A stretch of DNA of 51,008 bases from an uncultured Oscillospiraceae bacterium (GCA_958423465.1 CATZRD010000013.1:1-51008), one strand, 5' to 3'. Numbered from the stretch's first letter, positions 10,935 to 19,432 are shown. Numbers and translations are program-made. Notes: generated from the sequence alone by a model not told the origin.

Positions 10935-12466
10935 GCGGCCACCTCCTCGTCATAGTACAGTACCACATCCTCCGCCCGGGAAAGCTCCAGCCGGAGGGCC
11001 TTTGCCGCCAGCTGCTTCCGGACCCGGCCCGCCAGGCCCATGAGCTGGATGGTCACCAGGGGCGTCATGGCCACCATGGCCACCAGCCCGAAGGCGTCGG
11101 TCATCAGATCTCCGCCCACCGATTGGCAGGCCCCCATGGCGAAGGGCAGCAGAAAGGTGGCGGTCATGGGACCGGAGGCCACGCCGCCGGCGTCGAAGGC
11201 GATGCCGGTGAACATCTGGGGGACGAAAAAGGTCAGGAGCAGGGCGAAGAGATAGCCAGGGATCAGAAACCAGAGGATGGAGATCCCGGTGAGCACCCGC
11301 ACCATGGAGATGCCCACGGAGATGGCCACGCCGATGGACAGCGCCCGGCGCATGGCGCTCTGGGACACGGCGCCCATGGAGACCTCCTCCACCTGACGGA
11401 TCAGCACATGGACCGCCGGCTCCGCCGCCACGATGAAGTAGCCCATGAGCATTCCGACGGGCACCAGCAGCCACTTGTGGCCGCCGCCGGCAATGGACGC
11501 GCCGATGAGCTGTCCGGCGGGCATGAAGCCCACGTTGACGCCGGTGAGGAACAGCACCAGCCCTATGTAAGTGTAGACCAGGCCGCTGATGATCCGCAGC
11601 AGCTGGGTCCTGCGAAAGCGCCGGGTGATGAGCTGGAACAGCAGGAACATGGCGCAGATGGGGACCATGGCCACGGCCACTTCCCTGGCGTAGGCGGGAA
11701 AGGCCCGGGCGAATTCCGCCGCCGCGTCCCGGGTGGTGACGATGTCCGGCAGGGCCGCGGGGGTATAGCTGGCGGAATCGGGGGAGAAGCAGATGCCCAG
11801 CACCAGCACCGACAGGATGGGGCCGATGCTGCACAGGGCCACCAGACCGAAGCTGTCGCTGGTGGAATTCCTGTCCCGGCGCATGGAGGCCACGCCCACG
11901 CCCAAAGCCATGATGAAGGGCACGGTGATGGGGCCGGTGGTGACGCCGCCGGAGTCGAAGGCCACGGGGATGAAGTCCCGGGGGGCGAACCAGGCCAGCA
12001 GGAACACCAGGGCGTAGGCGCCCACCAGCAGGTAGGACAGAGGCACCCCCATCAGGATGCGGGCCAGAGCGATGACCAGGAAAGCGCCTACCCCAGCCGC
12101 CACGGTGAAGATCAGCACCCGATTGGGGATGGCGGGCACCTGCTGGGCCAGCACCTGCAGGTCAGGCTCCGCCACGGTGATGAGCACGCCCAGCACCAGG
12201 GCCACGGCCAGCGGTCCGGCGGCGTGGCGGGCCCGGCTCATGGACGCGCCCATGGCGCTGCCCATAGGGGTCATGGACATATCCACCCCCAGGGTGAAAA
12301 CGCCGATGCCCACGATGAGCAGCAGCGCGCCGAAGAAGAACAGGACCAGCGCCCCCGTGGTCAGCGGGGTCACGGAAACACTCAGCACCAGCACGATGGC
12401 GGTGATGGGCAGCACGGAGGTCAGGGATTCGCGGATCTTTTCCAAAAGCTGCGGGTTGATTCTCAA
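10931..12466 (-). CDS. DUF1538 membrane protein (putative transporter)
   Basis: This 511-residue polytopic membrane protein has two similar halves. Each has a helix pair and a glycine-rich re-entrant-looking motif: FDSGGVTTGPITVPFIMALGVG in the first half and FDAGGVASGPMTATFLLPFAMG in the second. Each half also has TPMGSAMGAS or FMPAGQLIGASIAGGGHKW ahead of it. This internal duplication is the hallmark of DUF1538. Transport is inferred from the topology; the substrate is unknown. The start is read as TTG at 12466, placed 8 nt after GAGGAGG. The tail overlaps the PII-like gene by 4 bp. Confidence 0.88.
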   Translation of the reverse strand: MRINPQLLEKIRESLTSVLPITAIVLVLSVSVTPLTTGALVLFFFGALLLIVGIGVFTLGVDMSMTPMGSAMGASMSRARHAAGPLAVALVLGVLITVAEPDLQVLAQQVPAIPNRVLIFTVAAGVGAFLVIALARILMGVPLSYLLVGAYALVFLLAWFAPRDFIPVAFDSGGVTTGPITVPFIMALGVGVASMRRDRNSTSDSFGLVALCSIGPILSVLVLGICFSPDSASYTPAALPDIVTTRDAAAEFARAFPAYAREVAVAMVPICAMFLLFQLITRRFRRTQLLRIISGLVYTYIGLVLFLTGVNVGFMPAGQLIGASIAGGGHKWLLVPVGMLMGYFIVAAEPAVHVLIRQVEEVSMGAVSQSAMRRALSIGVAISVGISMVRVLTGISILWFLIPGYLFALLLTFFVPQMFTGIAFDAGGVASGPMTATFLLPFAMGACQSVGGDLMTDAFGLVAMVAMTPLVTIQLMGLAGRVRKQLAAKALRLELSRAEDVVLYYDEEVAA

Positions 12467-12505
12467 AACAGTCCTCCTCTCTGATATCGCCTTCCGGGCG
12501 GGGGA

Positions 12506-14245
12506 TCACGGGAATAGCCAGGCCGGCGGCGTCTCGTCCTCCGGGGGCAGCGTCAGATCCTCCCCGGGCACATCTCCGCCGGCGGGGACGTCCTCCGGCG
12601 GCAGGGTGGGCTCGCCGCCCCCGCCCTCGCCGCCGTCAGGCGGCTGGGGGGTGTCCGCCGGCTTCCCGGCGATGCCCACCAGAATGATCTGGTTGCGGCT
12701 CTTGTAGCTGCTCTTGGCCTCCAGAGTGGAGGAGAGCAGCTTGCCGTCGCCGCTGTAGATGTTGCGGTAGCTCTTGACCTCGTAGCCCACATAGCCGTTC
12801 TGCTTCTGCTTCTGGGTGCCGTAGGGCAGGTCCTCGGTCTCCACATACTCGGTCTCATAGCTGGTGGTGCTCAGCACGTCCCGGGTCATCTTGACATAGG
12901 TATCGTCGGTCTTGGTGCCGTAGATGCTGACGGTGAGCTGGCTGTTGGCGTAGCTGACGTCGATGCGGATGGGATAGCCGGTGTTGTTTTTGAACCGGAA
13001 CTCCGGCCCGCCCCAGGAGACGGTGGCGTCCATGCCCAGGGTGATATAGCCGGGGTAGTACCGGTGGGCGTACCGCTCCACGATCTCCAGGTTGGCCAGC
13101 AGGGAGGCCAGATACACGGTGCTGGACACCTGGCAGATGCCGCCGCCTACGGTGTTCACCGTCTCGCCGTTGACGTAGGTGGCGGCTTCGCCGAAGCCCC
13201 GCTCCACCGTGCGCTCCCCCACCACCAGATTGTAGTCGAAGATATCGCCGTCGTTGAGGATGGTGCCGTTGACCTGGTCGCCGGCCAGCTTCACGTTGCC
13301 CTTTCGGGCGGCGGTGCCGCTGACGTCGGTGGTGGTGGTGGACAGCAGGTCCCGGAACAGCACCGCCTCCAGCTCCTGGGCGGTCATCTCCGGGAACACG
13401 ATCTCCGCCGGGAGCTTCACGGTCTCCCCGGCCTGGGCGGCGTCCAGGGCGAAGGCGGCGGCGTCGGGGTCCAGGGACACGCCCACATGGCCGTCCACCA
13501 CCTGGCCGGACTCGATATCGTACCGGGCGGGGCTGGCCTCGGCGCTGAGGCCGGCGGCCATGGCCTCCAGATCCAGCTCCCTGGCGGGGACGGAGGACCA
13601 GGGGGCCTCCACGGCTTCGCCGGTGTTTTCCGCCAGCATCCGGGCCAGACCGGCCCGGTCCAGGGCCTGCCCGTCCTGGGCCCGGGTGGCGAAGAGGCCC
13701 TCCCGGGTCAGCTCATAGCTGCCGTCCATCGGGGCGCGGTCAAAGCGGCCGGCCATGTCCGCCACGGCGGCGTCCAGCGCCGTCTGCTCGTAGTGGACGG
13801 CGGCGCTCACCTCGCCGCTTCCCAGGCCCAGCAGGCGCCGGGCCATGGTCCAGCCGTTGGCGAACCAGCCGGCGGGGCCCTCCTCCCGCCCTACGGACCA
13901 GGCCGCAGCGGCCTGCTCCTCCGGCTGGACATAGGCCCCCAGCTCCTTCAGCGTCCAGGTCCCCAGGTCGTACCCGTCGGCGGAGACGGACACCGTCCGT
14001 TGTTCCAACTGGGCCGGCAGCTCCCGGGCCAGGATCTCCGCGGCCTCCTCCCGGCTCTTTCCCGCCAGCTCCACGCCGGACACGGACACGCCCGGGAAAA
14101 TGCCGCCGTAGGTGTTGGCGTATATCCCAAGCCCCGCGGCGGCCAGCAGCAGCACGCCGGCGGCGGATGCCAGGACGATGAGCCATATCCGCCCGCGGCC
14201 GGGCGCCTGACCCTCCTGGGAGGGCGCTACGCGTTTTCCATTCAT
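12506..14245 (-). CDS. VanW-family protein with peptidoglycan-binding repeats
   Basis: This is a 579-residue envelope protein. A short basic cytoplasmic tail is followed by one membrane helix (about 20-42), then two repeats of the YoaR-like putative peptidoglycan-binding domain (GISVSGVELAGKSREEAAEIL style start), then the VanW domain with the invariant VGGGICQVSSTVY, RYAHRYYPGYITLGMDATVSWG and FRFKNNTGYPI. A G5-like region and a Pro/Gly/Glu-rich tail close it. VanW is named from a vancomycin-resistance cluster, but most relatives, like this one, stand alone with unknown function. An upstream ATG at 14302 is possible. ATG 14245 is chosen because it follows GGGAG and lies downstream of the promoter at 14311-14339. 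Confidence 0.88.
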   Translation of the reverse strand: MNGKRVAPSQEGQAPGRGRIWLIVLASAAGVLLLAAAGLGIYANTYGGIFPGVSVSGVELAGKSREEAAEILARELPAQLEQRTVSVSADGYDLGTWTLKELGAYVQPEEQAAAAWSVGREEGPAGWFANGWTMARRLLGLGSGEVSAAVHYEQTALDAAVADMAGRFDRAPMDGSYELTREGLFATRAQDGQALDRAGLARMLAENTGEAVEAPWSSVPARELDLEAMAAGLSAEASPARYDIESGQVVDGHVGVSLDPDAAAFALDAAQAGETVKLPAEIVFPEMTAQELEAVLFRDLLSTTTTDVSGTAARKGNVKLAGDQVNGTILNDGDIFDYNLVVGERTVERGFGEAATYVNGETVNTVGGGICQVSSTVYLASLLANLEIVERYAHRYYPGYITLGMDATVSWGGPEFRFKNNTGYPIRIDVSYANSQLTVSIYGTKTDDTYVKMTRDVLSTTSYETEYVETEDLPYGTQKQKQNGYVGYEVKSYRNIYSGDGKLLSSTLEAKSSYKSRNQIILVGIAGKPADTPQPPDGGEGGGGEPTLPPEDVPAGGDVPGEDLTLPPEDETPPAWLFP

Positions 14246-14310
14246 AGATGAGGCTCCCTTCTCCCACGGAGCGCCTCCGCCCCGCCGGGTAGAATGATTC
14301 ATAATATTTT

Positions 14311-14339
14311 ACCATAGCGGTATGGAAAAAGCATTACAA
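14311..14339 (-). promoter_or_regulatory. Promoter of the VanW gene
   Basis: On the minus strand, TTGTAA (14334-14339) and TATGGT (14311-14316) are 17 bp apart. Transcription would start near 14304, essentially at the upstream ATG, which is why the downstream ATG at 14245 is preferred as the start codon. Confidence 0.65.
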
Positions 14340-14393
14340 TTTTGTAAAGGACCGGAGAAATTTTTCCACCGGCAATTTCCTGGTCCTCAAATA

Positions 14394-14422
14394 TTGACTT
14401 CTCCGGAGGGACGGGGTAAAAT
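14394..14422 (+). promoter_or_regulatory. Promoter of pyrG
   Basis: TTGACT (14394-14399), a 17-bp spacer and TAAAAT (14417-14422) lie 45 bp before the pyrG ATG. The initial transcribed region (ACCAAATTAG) lacks the run of G used for CTP-dependent reiterative initiation at Bacillus subtilis pyrG, so that control is not visible here. An inverted CCGGAGAA/TTCTCCGG pair brackets the -35 region. Confidence 0.8.
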
Positions 14423-14466
14423 ACCAAATTAGTTTTGAAAAATTTGTATATGGAGGAGGCGTTTTC

Positions 14467-16074
14467 ATGGCAGTGAAATACATCTTCGTGACAGGCGGCG
14501 TGGTTTCCGGTTTGGGCAAGGGGATCACAGCCGCTTCTTTGGGCCGTCTGCTGAAGCAGCGGGGGCTGCATGTGAAGGTGCAGAAGCTGGACCCCTACCT
14601 GAACGTGGACCCGGGTACCATGAGTCCCTACCAGCACGGGGAGGTGTTCGTCACCGACGACGGCGCGGAGACGGATCTGGACCTTGGCCACTACGAGCGG
14701 TTCATTGACGAGAGCCTGGACGTGAACTCCTCCGTGTCCTCCGGCAAGGTGTACTGGGACGTTCTGAACCGGGAGCGCCGGGGGGACTACCTGGGGGGCA
14801 CGGTGCAGATCATCCCCCACATCACCGGGGAGATCAAGCGGCGGATCTACTCTCTGGACACGCCGGGCACCGACGTGGCCATTGTGGAGATCGGCGGCAC
14901 CGTGGGCGATATCGAGTCCCAGCCCTTCCTGGAGTCCATTCGCCAGGTGGCGGCGGAGCGGGGGCGGAACAACGTCATGTTCATCCACGTCTCCCTCATC
15001 GTCTCCATCCCCGGCACCGGGGAGCTGAAGAGCAAGCCCACCCAGCACTCCGCCAAGGAGCTGCTCTCCCTGGGCATCCAGCCTGACGTCATCATGTGCC
15101 GCAGCGACGAGAAGATCCCCAGGGACATCCTGGAGAAGATCTCCCTGTTCTGCAATATCCCCGTGGAGAACGCCATCCCCAACCTGACGGCGGACCTGCT
15201 CTACGAGGTGCCCCTGATGCTGGAGCGGGAGGGACTGGCGGACGTGGTGGTCCGGCGGCTGGGCCTTATCTGCCACATGCCGGACCTCACCGAGTGGGCC
15301 ACCATGGTCCACCGGGCCAAGCACCCCAAGGGCGCCGTGGAGATCGCCCTGGTAGGGAAGTATGTGGCCCTCCACGACGCCTATCTCTCCGTGGTGGAGG
15401 CCCTGACCCACGGCGGCATCGAGAACGACGTGAAGGTGGACATCCGCTGGGTGAACAGCGAGGAGGTCACCGACGAAAACGCCGCCCGGCTGCTGGCCGG
15501 CTGCGACGGCGTGCTGGTCCCCGGCGGCTTCGGGGACCGGGGCATCGAGGGCAAGATCAGCGCCGTCCGCTACGCCCGGGAGCATCAGGTCCCCTTCCTG
15601 GGCATCTGTCTGGGGATGCAGATGGCGGTGGTGGAGTTTGCCCGCCACGTCTGCGGCCTGGAGGGCGCCCACTCCAGCGAGCTGGCCCCCGCCACCCGGT
15701 ATCCCGTCATCGCCCTGATGCCGGACCAGGTGGGCGTGACGGACAAGGGCGGCACCATGCGCCTGGGCAGCTGCCCCTGCCGGCTGGCGGAGGGGAGCCT
15801 GGCCCGGGCGGCCTATGGGACCGACCGGATCGACGAGCGCCACCGCCACCGCTATGAGTTCAACAACGACTACCGGGAGACGCTGACGGAGGCGGGCCTG
15901 CGGCTCACCGGCCTCTCCCCCGACGGGCGGCTGGTGGAGATCGTGGAGCTTGTGGACCACCCCTGGTTCGTGGGCGTCCAGTTCCACCCGGAGCTGAAAA
16001 GCCGTCCCAACCGGGCGCACCCCCTGTTCCGGGAGTTTATCGCCGCGAGCAAAAAGCATCAGAGCGAAAAGTAG
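14467..16074 (+). CDS. pyrG: CTP synthase
   Basis: At 535 residues this is a normal-length CTP synthase, which aminates UTP to CTP with glutamine or ammonia and ATP. The N-terminal synthetase domain starts VKYIFVTGGVVSGLGKGI with the P-loop, followed by LDPYLNVDPGTMSPYQHGEVFV and ETDLDLGHYERF. The C-terminal class I glutaminase domain contains LVPGGFGDRG, the nucleophile Cys381 in GICLGMQ, and the His507-Pro-Glu509 of the catalytic triad. The ATG at 14467 follows GGAGGCGTTTTC. The gene is preceded by its own promoter and followed by a 138-bp gap with the degV promoter. Confidence 0.98.
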   Translation: MAVKYIFVTGGVVSGLGKGITAASLGRLLKQRGLHVKVQKLDPYLNVDPGTMSPYQHGEVFVTDDGAETDLDLGHYERFIDESLDVNSSVSSGKVYWDVLNRERRGDYLGGTVQIIPHITGEIKRRIYSLDTPGTDVAIVEIGGTVGDIESQPFLESIRQVAAERGRNNVMFIHVSLIVSIPGTGELKSKPTQHSAKELLSLGIQPDVIMCRSDEKIPRDILEKISLFCNIPVENAIPNLTADLLYEVPLMLEREGLADVVVRRLGLICHMPDLTEWATMVHRAKHPKGAVEIALVGKYVALHDAYLSVVEALTHGGIENDVKVDIRWVNSEEVTDENAARLLAGCDGVLVPGGFGDRGIEGKISAVRYAREHQVPFLGICLGMQMAVVEFARHVCGLEGAHSSELAPATRYPVIALMPDQVGVTDKGGTMRLGSCPCRLAEGSLARAAYGTDRIDERHRHRYEFNNDYRETLTEAGLRLTGLSPDGRLVEIVELVDHPWFVGVQFHPELKSRPNRAHPLFREFIAASKKHQSEK

Positions 16075-16102
16075 TTCGCCGCGGGGACGGCGAAAGAAAT
16101 AC

Positions 16103-16131
16103 TTGCAAAACCAGATTTCATGATATACAAT
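16103..16131 (+). promoter_or_regulatory. Promoter of degV
   Basis: TTGCAA (16103-16108), 17-bp spacer, TACAAT (16126-16131), about 80 bp before the degV start codon, in a locally AT-rich patch. Confidence 0.75.
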
Positions 16132-16212
16132 ATTAGGTGAGCAAGCCGGACCCGGGCCGCCGGAAGAGGCGGCCTGTGGAGATACGCTGCTGCGAGAGAA
16201 AGGAGCCGATCT

Positions 16213-17079
16213 ATGCGCGATTATGTGATCTATACCGACAGCTGCTGCGACTTCCCAGCGGAGATGGTGGAGGAGCTGGAGCTGCAATTACAGCCGCTGT
16301 CCTTCCTGATGGAGGGCAGGGAGTATTTCAACTACCCGGACAACCGGGATATGGACCCCCATGTGTTCTACGATAAGCTCCGGGGGGGCAGTCTGGGCAC
16401 CACGGCGGCGGTGAACGTGGGCGTCTTTCAGGAGGACATGACCAGAATCGTGGAGGCGGGTCACGACATCCTGTGCATCAGCTTTTCCTCGGGCCTTTCC
16501 ACTACCTACCAGTCCGCCTGCATCGCCGCCCAGGACGTGATGGCGGCTTATCCGGAGAGCCGGATCGCCGTGGTGGACAGCCGGGCCGCCTCTCTGGGCC
16601 AGGGCCTGCTGGTCTATCTGGCGGTGCAGGAGAAGCGGAAGGGCCGGTCTCTGGAGGAGGTACGGGCCTTTGTGGAGGAGCGGAAGGATCACATCGACCA
16701 CTGGTTCACCGTGGACGACCTGAATCACCTGAAGCGGGGCGGCCGGGTATCCGCGGCGGCGGCCCTCTTCGGCACCATGCTGCAGATGAAACCGGTGCTC
16801 CATGTGGACGATGACGGGCACCTGATCCCTGTCAGCAAGGTCCGGGGCCGCAAGGCGTCCATCCAGGCCCTGGCGGACAAGATGGAGGAGCTGGTGGAGG
16901 ACCCCAGCGTGGTATTCATCAGCCACGGCGACTGCCTGGCCGATGCCCAGACGCTGGCGGAGATGGTGAAGGCCAAATTCCCGGTGGAGAAAATGGTCAT
17001 CAACTACGTCGGTCCCGTCATCGGCAACCACTCCGGCCCGGGGACGCTGGCGCTGTTCTTCCAGGGGAAGAAGAAGTAA
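16213..17079 (+). CDS. DegV-family fatty-acid-binding protein
   Basis: This 288-residue protein matches the DegV family. It has an N-terminal domain with YTDSCCDFPAEM and the SFSSGLSTTYQSA lipid-contact loop, then VVDSRAASLGQGLLVYLA, TVDDLNHLKRGGRVSAAAALFG, MKPVLHVDDDGHLIPVSKVRGRKA and a C-terminal GPVIGNHSGPGTLALFF segment. Family members bind a single fatty acid and can act as FakB subunits feeding exogenous fatty acids to the kinase FakA, which is not in this window. The ATG at 16213 follows AGAAAGGAG. The last 54 bp are perfectly duplicated at 17236-17289. Confidence 0.93.
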   Translation: MRDYVIYTDSCCDFPAEMVEELELQLQPLSFLMEGREYFNYPDNRDMDPHVFYDKLRGGSLGTTAAVNVGVFQEDMTRIVEAGHDILCISFSSGLSTTYQSACIAAQDVMAAYPESRIAVVDSRAASLGQGLLVYLAVQEKRKGRSLEEVRAFVEERKDHIDHWFTVDDLNHLKRGGRVSAAAALFGTMLQMKPVLHVDDDGHLIPVSKVRGRKASIQALADKMEELVEDPSVVFISHGDCLADAQTLAEMVKAKFPVEKMVINYVGPVIGNHSGPGTLALFFQGKKK

Positions 17080-17235
17080 CGGGCAGATCCTGTTTCCGGG
17101 GCGGAGTGGTTGCCGCCGCCGGGAGTCCGGCGTACAAGTGTTTCCGCCGAAGGCGGGAACCTTGAAATCGGGCGAATTCACTTCGCCCGATTTGAGTGAA
17201 ACAGGGCTCCCGCCGGATGGAACATCCGGTGGGAT
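17080..17235 (+). repeat. Four-hairpin element, copy 2 (after degV)
   Basis: This sits between the two copies of the degV 3' end. HP0 is CGCCGG 17117-17122 with CCGGCG 17127-17132. HP1 is a 9-bp stem, 17140-17148 with 17152-17160, around GAA and with one G-T pair. HP2 is a perfect 12-bp stem, 17165-17176 with 17182-17193, around TTCAC. HP3 is a 12-bp stem, 17208-17219 with 17223-17234, around GAA and with one G-T pair. The linker GTACAAGTGTTT before HP1 and the loop GAATTCA match the lepA copy. The stems are different sequences that still pair. No coding content. Confidence 0.82.
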
Positions 17236-17289
17236 AACCACTCCGGCCCGGGGACGCTGGCGCTGTTCTTCCAGGGGAAGAAGAAGTAA
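17236..17289 (+). repeat. Perfect 54-bp duplication of the degV 3' end
   Basis: Positions 17236-17289 are identical to 17026-17079, the last 18 codons of degV including the TAA. It has no start codon or ribosome binding site, so it is a direct repeat flanking the four-hairpin element. Perfect identity suggests a recent insertion. The degV terminator follows only 7 bp later, so the element was inserted between the original gene body and its terminator. Confidence 0.92.
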
Positions 17290-17296
17290 ATCAAGA

Positions 17297-17328
17297 GGGA
17301 CGCTTCCTGACCGGAAGCGTCCCTTTTT
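17297..17328 (+). terminator. Terminator of degV (convergent with rnj)
   Basis: An 11-bp perfect stem (GGGACGCTTCC with GGAAGCGTCCC) is followed by TTTTT. It lies between degV and the 3' end of the convergent rnj gene. Confidence 0.9.
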
Positions 17329-17332
17329 CACG

Positions 17333-18991
17333 TTATACCCGGTTGATGACGGGGATGATCATGGGACTGCGCTTGGTGTGCTTGAAGAGATAGCCGCTGA
17401 CGGCGGATTTCACGCCGCTGCGCAGCTCGCCCATGTCGCCCCGGCCGCCCTTGCCCAGAGCGGACCGGGCGGCGTTTCCGGACACCTCCCGCAGCTCCCG
17501 CATCAGGTCCTCGGACTCCTTGACGTAGATGAAGCCCCGGGTGATGATCTCCGGCTCCCCCAGAAGCTGGCCGTTCTGGAGATTGATGATGACCACCACC
17601 ATGCCGTCCTCCGCCAGGATCTTCCGGTCCCGCAGCACCGCGGTCCCCACGTCTCCCACGCCGCTGCCGTCGATGAGCACCGCGCCGGAGGGGGCGGGGG
17701 TGTCCGCCACCTTGATGGTCTTGGACGTCAGCTCGATGACGTTGCCGATATCGGGAAGGACGATGTTTTTCCGGTCCATCCCCATCTCCATGGCCAGGTT
17801 CACATGGCGGCGGAGCATCCGCTGCTCCCCGTGGAGGGGGATGAAGAACCTGGGCCGGGTGAGGGCGTGGATGATCTTCAGCTCCTCCTGGCAGGCGTGG
17901 CCGGAGACGTGGAGGGGATCGGACTTGTCGTAGACCACGTCCACGCCCTTGCGGAACAGCTCGTTGATGACCCGGCCGATGGTCTTTTCGTTGCCGGGGA
18001 TGGCGCTGGCGGAGATGATGACCCGGTCCCCGGGGCCCACGTCGATCTGCCGGTGCTGGGAGAAGGCCATGCGGTACAGGGCGCTCATCTCCTCCCCCTG
18101 GCTGCCGGTGGTGACGATGACCTGCTTGTCCAGGGGCATGGCCTTGATCTTGTTGATGTCCACCACGGTGTTCTTGGGCAGCTTCATGTAGCCCAGCTCC
18201 GTGGAGACCTTCATGATGTTCTCCATGCTGCGGCCAGTGACGGCCACCTTCCGGCCACAGGCCGCGGCGGCGTCGATGACCTGCTGGATGCGGTGGACGT
18301 TGGAGGCGAAGGTGGTGACGATGATTCGCTGCTTGCAGCCGGTGAAGAGCCGGTCGAAGGTCCGGCCCACGATCTTCTCGCTCATGGTGTAGCCCGGCCG
18401 CTCCACGTTGGTGGAGTCCGCCAGCAGGGCCAGCACACCCTCCTTGCCCAGCTCGCCCAGACGGCCCAGATCGATGACCTCCCCGTCGATGGGGGTGGAG
18501 TCGATCTTAAAGTCGCCGGTGTGGACGATGACGCCCATGCTGGTGTGGATGGCGAAGGCCACGGAGTCCGCGATGGAGTGGTTGACGTGGATGAACTCCA
18601 CATAGAACTTGCCCACCCGGATCATCTCCCCCGCCTCCACCGTGATGAGCTTGGTGGACTTGAGAAGGCCGTGCTCCTCCAGCTTCAGCTTGATGAGCCC
18701 CGCGGTGAGGCGGGTGCAGTAGATGGGCATATTCACCTGCTTGAGGACGTAGGGAATGGCGCCGATGTGGTCCTCGTGGCCGTGGGTGATGAAGAGACCC
18801 CGGATGCGGGCCTTGTTTTTCACCAGGTAGGATACGTCAGGAATCACCAGGTCGATGCCGTACATGTCGTCCCCGGGGAAGGCCATGCCGCAGTCCACCA
18901 CGATGATGTCGCCGCCGTGCTCATAGACCGTCATGTTCTTGCCGATCTCATTGAGACCGCCAAGAGGGATGATTTTCATTTTTTCTGCCAA
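17333..18991 (-). CDS. rnj: Ribonuclease J
   Basis: This 552-residue metallo-beta-lactamase/beta-CASP ribonuclease is the main RNA-decay and processing enzyme of Bacillota, acting as a 5'-to-3' exonuclease and endonuclease. It shows LGGLNEIGKN at the N-terminus, the zinc motif HGHEDHIGA, HVNHSIADS, HTGDFKID, the beta-CASP motifs ADSTNVERPGYTMSE and TFASNVHRIQQ, GSQGEEMSAL and HVSGHACQEELK, then a C-terminal RNase J domain. The start is taken as TTG 18991, which sits 9 nt after AAGGAG. The in-frame ATG at 18979 is 12 nt further and too far from that site. An upstream ATG (19045) lacks a binding site. Confidence 0.95.
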   Translation of the reverse strand: MAEKMKIIPLGGLNEIGKNMTVYEHGGDIIVVDCGMAFPGDDMYGIDLVIPDVSYLVKNKARIRGLFITHGHEDHIGAIPYVLKQVNMPIYCTRLTAGLIKLKLEEHGLLKSTKLITVEAGEMIRVGKFYVEFIHVNHSIADSVAFAIHTSMGVIVHTGDFKIDSTPIDGEVIDLGRLGELGKEGVLALLADSTNVERPGYTMSEKIVGRTFDRLFTGCKQRIIVTTFASNVHRIQQVIDAAAACGRKVAVTGRSMENIMKVSTELGYMKLPKNTVVDINKIKAMPLDKQVIVTTGSQGEEMSALYRMAFSQHRQIDVGPGDRVIISASAIPGNEKTIGRVINELFRKGVDVVYDKSDPLHVSGHACQEELKIIHALTRPRFFIPLHGEQRMLRRHVNLAMEMGMDRKNIVLPDIGNVIELTSKTIKVADTPAPSGAVLIDGSGVGDVGTAVLRDRKILAEDGMVVVIINLQNGQLLGEPEIITRGFIYVKESEDLMRELREVSGNAARSALGKGGRGDMGELRSGVKSAVSGYLFKHTKRSPMIIPVINRV

Positions 18992-19311
18992 ATTTGTGCA
19001 CTCCTTTTTGTTGAAAACAGTCAAAATTGTCGATGTGGCAGGCAACAGTAAGGTAACGGGCGAGGCTCCCGGAAATTCGCGCCCCGCTTCGCGCGACGCC
19101 GGGAGGGCCGTGGCCCGCTATGTAAGCCTGCTGTTTCCGCTCCGAAAGCGGGGCGTGAGCCCCCGGTCCCGGAGGGACGGACGCGGTCTGCCGCCCTGGG
19201 GCGGGGGCCGCGGTATTTTATCACGGACCCGCCGCCGGGGCCCGCAAAAAAATCAGAGGAAGGGGGATCGCCGGGCCGTGGAGGCCATGGAGATCCGCGC
19301 CAGTTCATATC
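18992..19311 (-). promoter_or_regulatory. Long structured 5' leader of rnj
   Basis: The 320-base gap before rnj holds no convincing gene. On the minus strand it can form a strong hairpin in which TCGCGC and GCGCGA (about 19073-19095) are nested inside CCCGG/CCGGG arms (about 19060-19112). GC-rich pairs also lie further upstream. Bacterial RNase genes are often regulated through their own leader RNA; whether this one is so controlled is inference. Confidence 0.45.
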
Positions 19312-19340
19312 AGTATAGCACACTTCCCCCGGATTGTATA
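19312..19340 (-). promoter_or_regulatory. Probable rnj promoter
   Basis: On the minus strand, TATACA (19335-19340) and TATACT (19312-19317) are 17 bp apart in an AT-rich patch. This would give a leader of about 310 nt. The -35 box is only a partial match. Confidence 0.55.
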
Positions 19341-19403
19341 CATAAATTTTTCCATCCCAGGTTCGGACTGTGCCTGCCTCCGCCGATCTGACCGGCTGGC
19401 GCA

Positions 19404-19432
19404 TTGAAATGCGGGATCGGCCGTGCTATAAT
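19404..19432 (+). promoter_or_regulatory. Consensus promoter of the lipoprotein gene
   Basis: TTGAAA (19404-19409), 17-bp spacer, perfect TATAAT (19427-19432), 39 bp upstream of ATG 19471. A strong promoter in front of a gene with an interrupted frame supports the idea that the gene is still used. Confidence 0.85.

Noticed and set aside
14350..14420. CTP-sensing attenuation at pyrG
   Set aside because: Neither an initial G-run for reiterative transcription nor a leader terminator is visible between the promoter and the start codon.
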